A DNA stretch of 6,385 nt from positions 1 through 6,385 of the forward strand of contig VSNR01000218.1 in NCBI GenBank assembly GCA_009774345.1. Direction: 5' to 3'. How positions within the stretch are numbered: the first letter of the stretch is position 1; every line of letters begins with the position of its first letter. The translations under genes and the position numbers were made by a program. Of this stretch, positions 5,737 to 6,385 are shown piece by piece. The notes under the pieces were generated by a model that saw only the letters and a list, made by a program, of their open reading frames with translations, did not search any database and was not told the DNA's origin. This DNA comes from Lachnospiraceae bacterium (lineage in GTDB: Bacteria > Bacillota > Clostridia > Lachnospirales > Lachnospiraceae).

Positions 5737-6360
5737 ATGTACGCTTATGTGGTTCCTCAAGCGCCTGCGATTATAAAAGTCTCTAATAATGGTGGCGGCA
5801 ATGATATTATTACGTATCAACCTGTTGCATATGCAAAGACATATGAATTGTATCGTAAGCGTATAGGTATAGACAATGAATATCAGCTTTGTGAGGAATT
5901 TCTGGATAATAAAAGTCATAGTCTGACTATGGTGCATTCAGATAAAGACATTATATATTCCTATAAATTATGTGCAAAAGCAGCGGAAGCTATAGATGTA
6001 TGCACGAATGAAAGATATTATCCGACGAGTGATTTTTCGAATGAAATGTCAGGTATTTATCATGAAGAAGAAAGCAGCTCAGATAAAGGTAGTTCAGAAG
6101 AAAGCAGCTCAGATAAAGGTAGTTCAGAAGAAAGCAGCTCAGATAAAGGCAGTTCAGAAGAAGAAAGTTCCTCTATAGAAGAAAGTTCGGAAGAAGAAAA
6201 TAGTTCAGAAGAAGAGAGCCGTCCAATAGACAGTGACATTAGAGATGGTCTTTCTATAGTAGGATTAAAAGATAAAATTTATACAGGAAGCGCCATAAAG
6301 CAGAGTATTATAGTAAACGACGTTAATTCTTTCTGTTTGACTCTAGGAAAAAGAGCATAG
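5737..6360 (+). CDS. fragment of a secreted/surface protein: FN3-like module, Ser/Glu linker, Ig-like repeat start
   Basis: 207 residues can be read from ATG 5737, but that ATG has no ribosome site and no signal peptide follows, so this is an internal fragment rather than a gene start. Residues 1-105 resemble a fibronectin type III module: PQAPAIIKVSNNGGGNDIIT, then ITYQPVAYAKTYELYRK (25-41, compare WxxVxGAxxYEVYRK), then IIYSYKLCAKA (72-82) and a closing SDFSNEMS. Residues 109-162 are an acidic linker of Ser, Glu, Asp and Lys, including three copies of ESSSDKGSSE. Residues 170-205 (GLSIVGLKDKIYTGSAIKQS...LTLGK) match the opening of an Ig-like/MBG-type surface repeat, where LTLGKDYTVSY would be expected next. 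Instead Arg-Ala-stop follows, just after a second CTAG (6343-6346). The DNA is poorer in GC than the genes to the left. The likely original is a long exported cell-surface or adhesin-like protein. Confidence 0.5.
   Translation: MYAYVVPQAPAIIKVSNNGGGNDIITYQPVAYAKTYELYRKRIGIDNEYQLCEEFLDNKSHSLTMVHSDKDIIYSYKLCAKAAEAIDVCTNERYYPTSDFSNEMSGIYHEEESSSDKGSSEESSSDKGSSEESSSDKGSSEEESSSIEESSEEENSSEEESRPIDSDIRDGLSIVGLKDKIYTGSAIKQSIIVNDVNSFCLTLGKRA
6067..6156 (+). repeat. three 30-bp tandem repeats coding an acidic Ser-rich linker
   Basis: Three head-to-tail 30-base units start at 6067, 6097 and 6127, identical except for a silent T-to-C change (GGT/GGC) at 6150. Each encodes EESSSDKGSS. Degenerate Ser/Glu codons continue to about 6220. 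Near identity at the DNA level points to recent expansion by slippage or unequal crossing over. There are no spacers, so this is not a CRISPR. Confidence 0.9.
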
Positions 6361-6385
6361 AGCAACAAGCTTGGCATTTGGCTTC
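6343..6385. other. second apparent break and unassigned right end
   Basis: The Ig-like repeat is in frame through LTLGK (to 6351) and then stops at 6358-6360. The remaining bases give no continuation of the fold in any plus-strand frame (SIEQQAWHLA or EHRATSLAFGF) and nothing I recognise on the minus strand. CTAG occurs at 6343-6346, as at the left end of the same fragment. No gene can be assigned to 6361-6385. Confidence 0.35.

Noticed and set aside
6067..6156. CRISPR array
   Set aside because: The 30-bp units are directly adjacent with no spacers and keep an open reading frame.
5729..6346. Insertion sequence with CTAG target duplication inside the repressor gene
   Set aside because: The ends of the fragment show no terminal inverted repeats and no transposase, and joining the flanks does not restore a plausible N-terminus for the repressor.

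Overview
The window looks like the chromosome of a Gram-positive, low-to-mid GC, spore-former-related Clostridia, most likely Lachnospiraceae. Reasons: a Spo0A effector domain, the glgA and rqcH (NFACT) sequence types, Clostridia-style flavodoxin-like proteins, AGGAGG-type ribosome binding sites, sigma-A promoters and a U-tract hairpin terminator. This assignment is inferred from protein style, not from a search.

Layout. (1) Bases 1-1194, plus strand: the end of an upstream operon with two small flavodoxin-fold proteins in tandem, both atypical in their FMN/Cys regions, probably closed by a weak A/T-rich hairpin. (2) Bases 1195-1482: a non-coding stretch of 288 bases with a good promoter and a leader of about 135 nt containing an inverted repeat and G-rich repeats. 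(3) 1483-2028: a stand-alone Spo0A C-terminal DNA-binding domain without the phospho-receiver domain. (4) 2142-5331: a promoter, then glgA (glycogen synthase) and rqcH (ribosome quality-control factor) four bases apart, so probably co-transcribed and translationally coupled. (5) 5357-5387: a strong bidirectional terminator. (6) 5403 onward: on the minus strand, a small phage/ICE-style XRE repressor that has lost its N-terminus. It abuts, at a CTAG tetranucleotide, a plus-strand fragment of a surface protein (FN3-like module, Ser/Glu linker with three 30-bp repeats, start of an Ig-like repeat). The fragment loses its fold and frame just after a second CTAG near 6343. The last ~660 bases therefore look like a patchwork of broken genes, either a real rearrangement or a chimeric assembly/clone.

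Functional reading. Bases 1-5331 are ordinary chromosomal genes: a redox-protein pair, a Spo0A-like regulator, glycogen synthesis and rescue of stalled large ribosomal subunits. The most unusual biology is the receiver-less Spo0A paralog with its structured leader, directly upstream of the glycogen synthase gene. I did not find a convincing new defence or mobile system. The right end needs scrutiny as a junction before any biological meaning is given to it.
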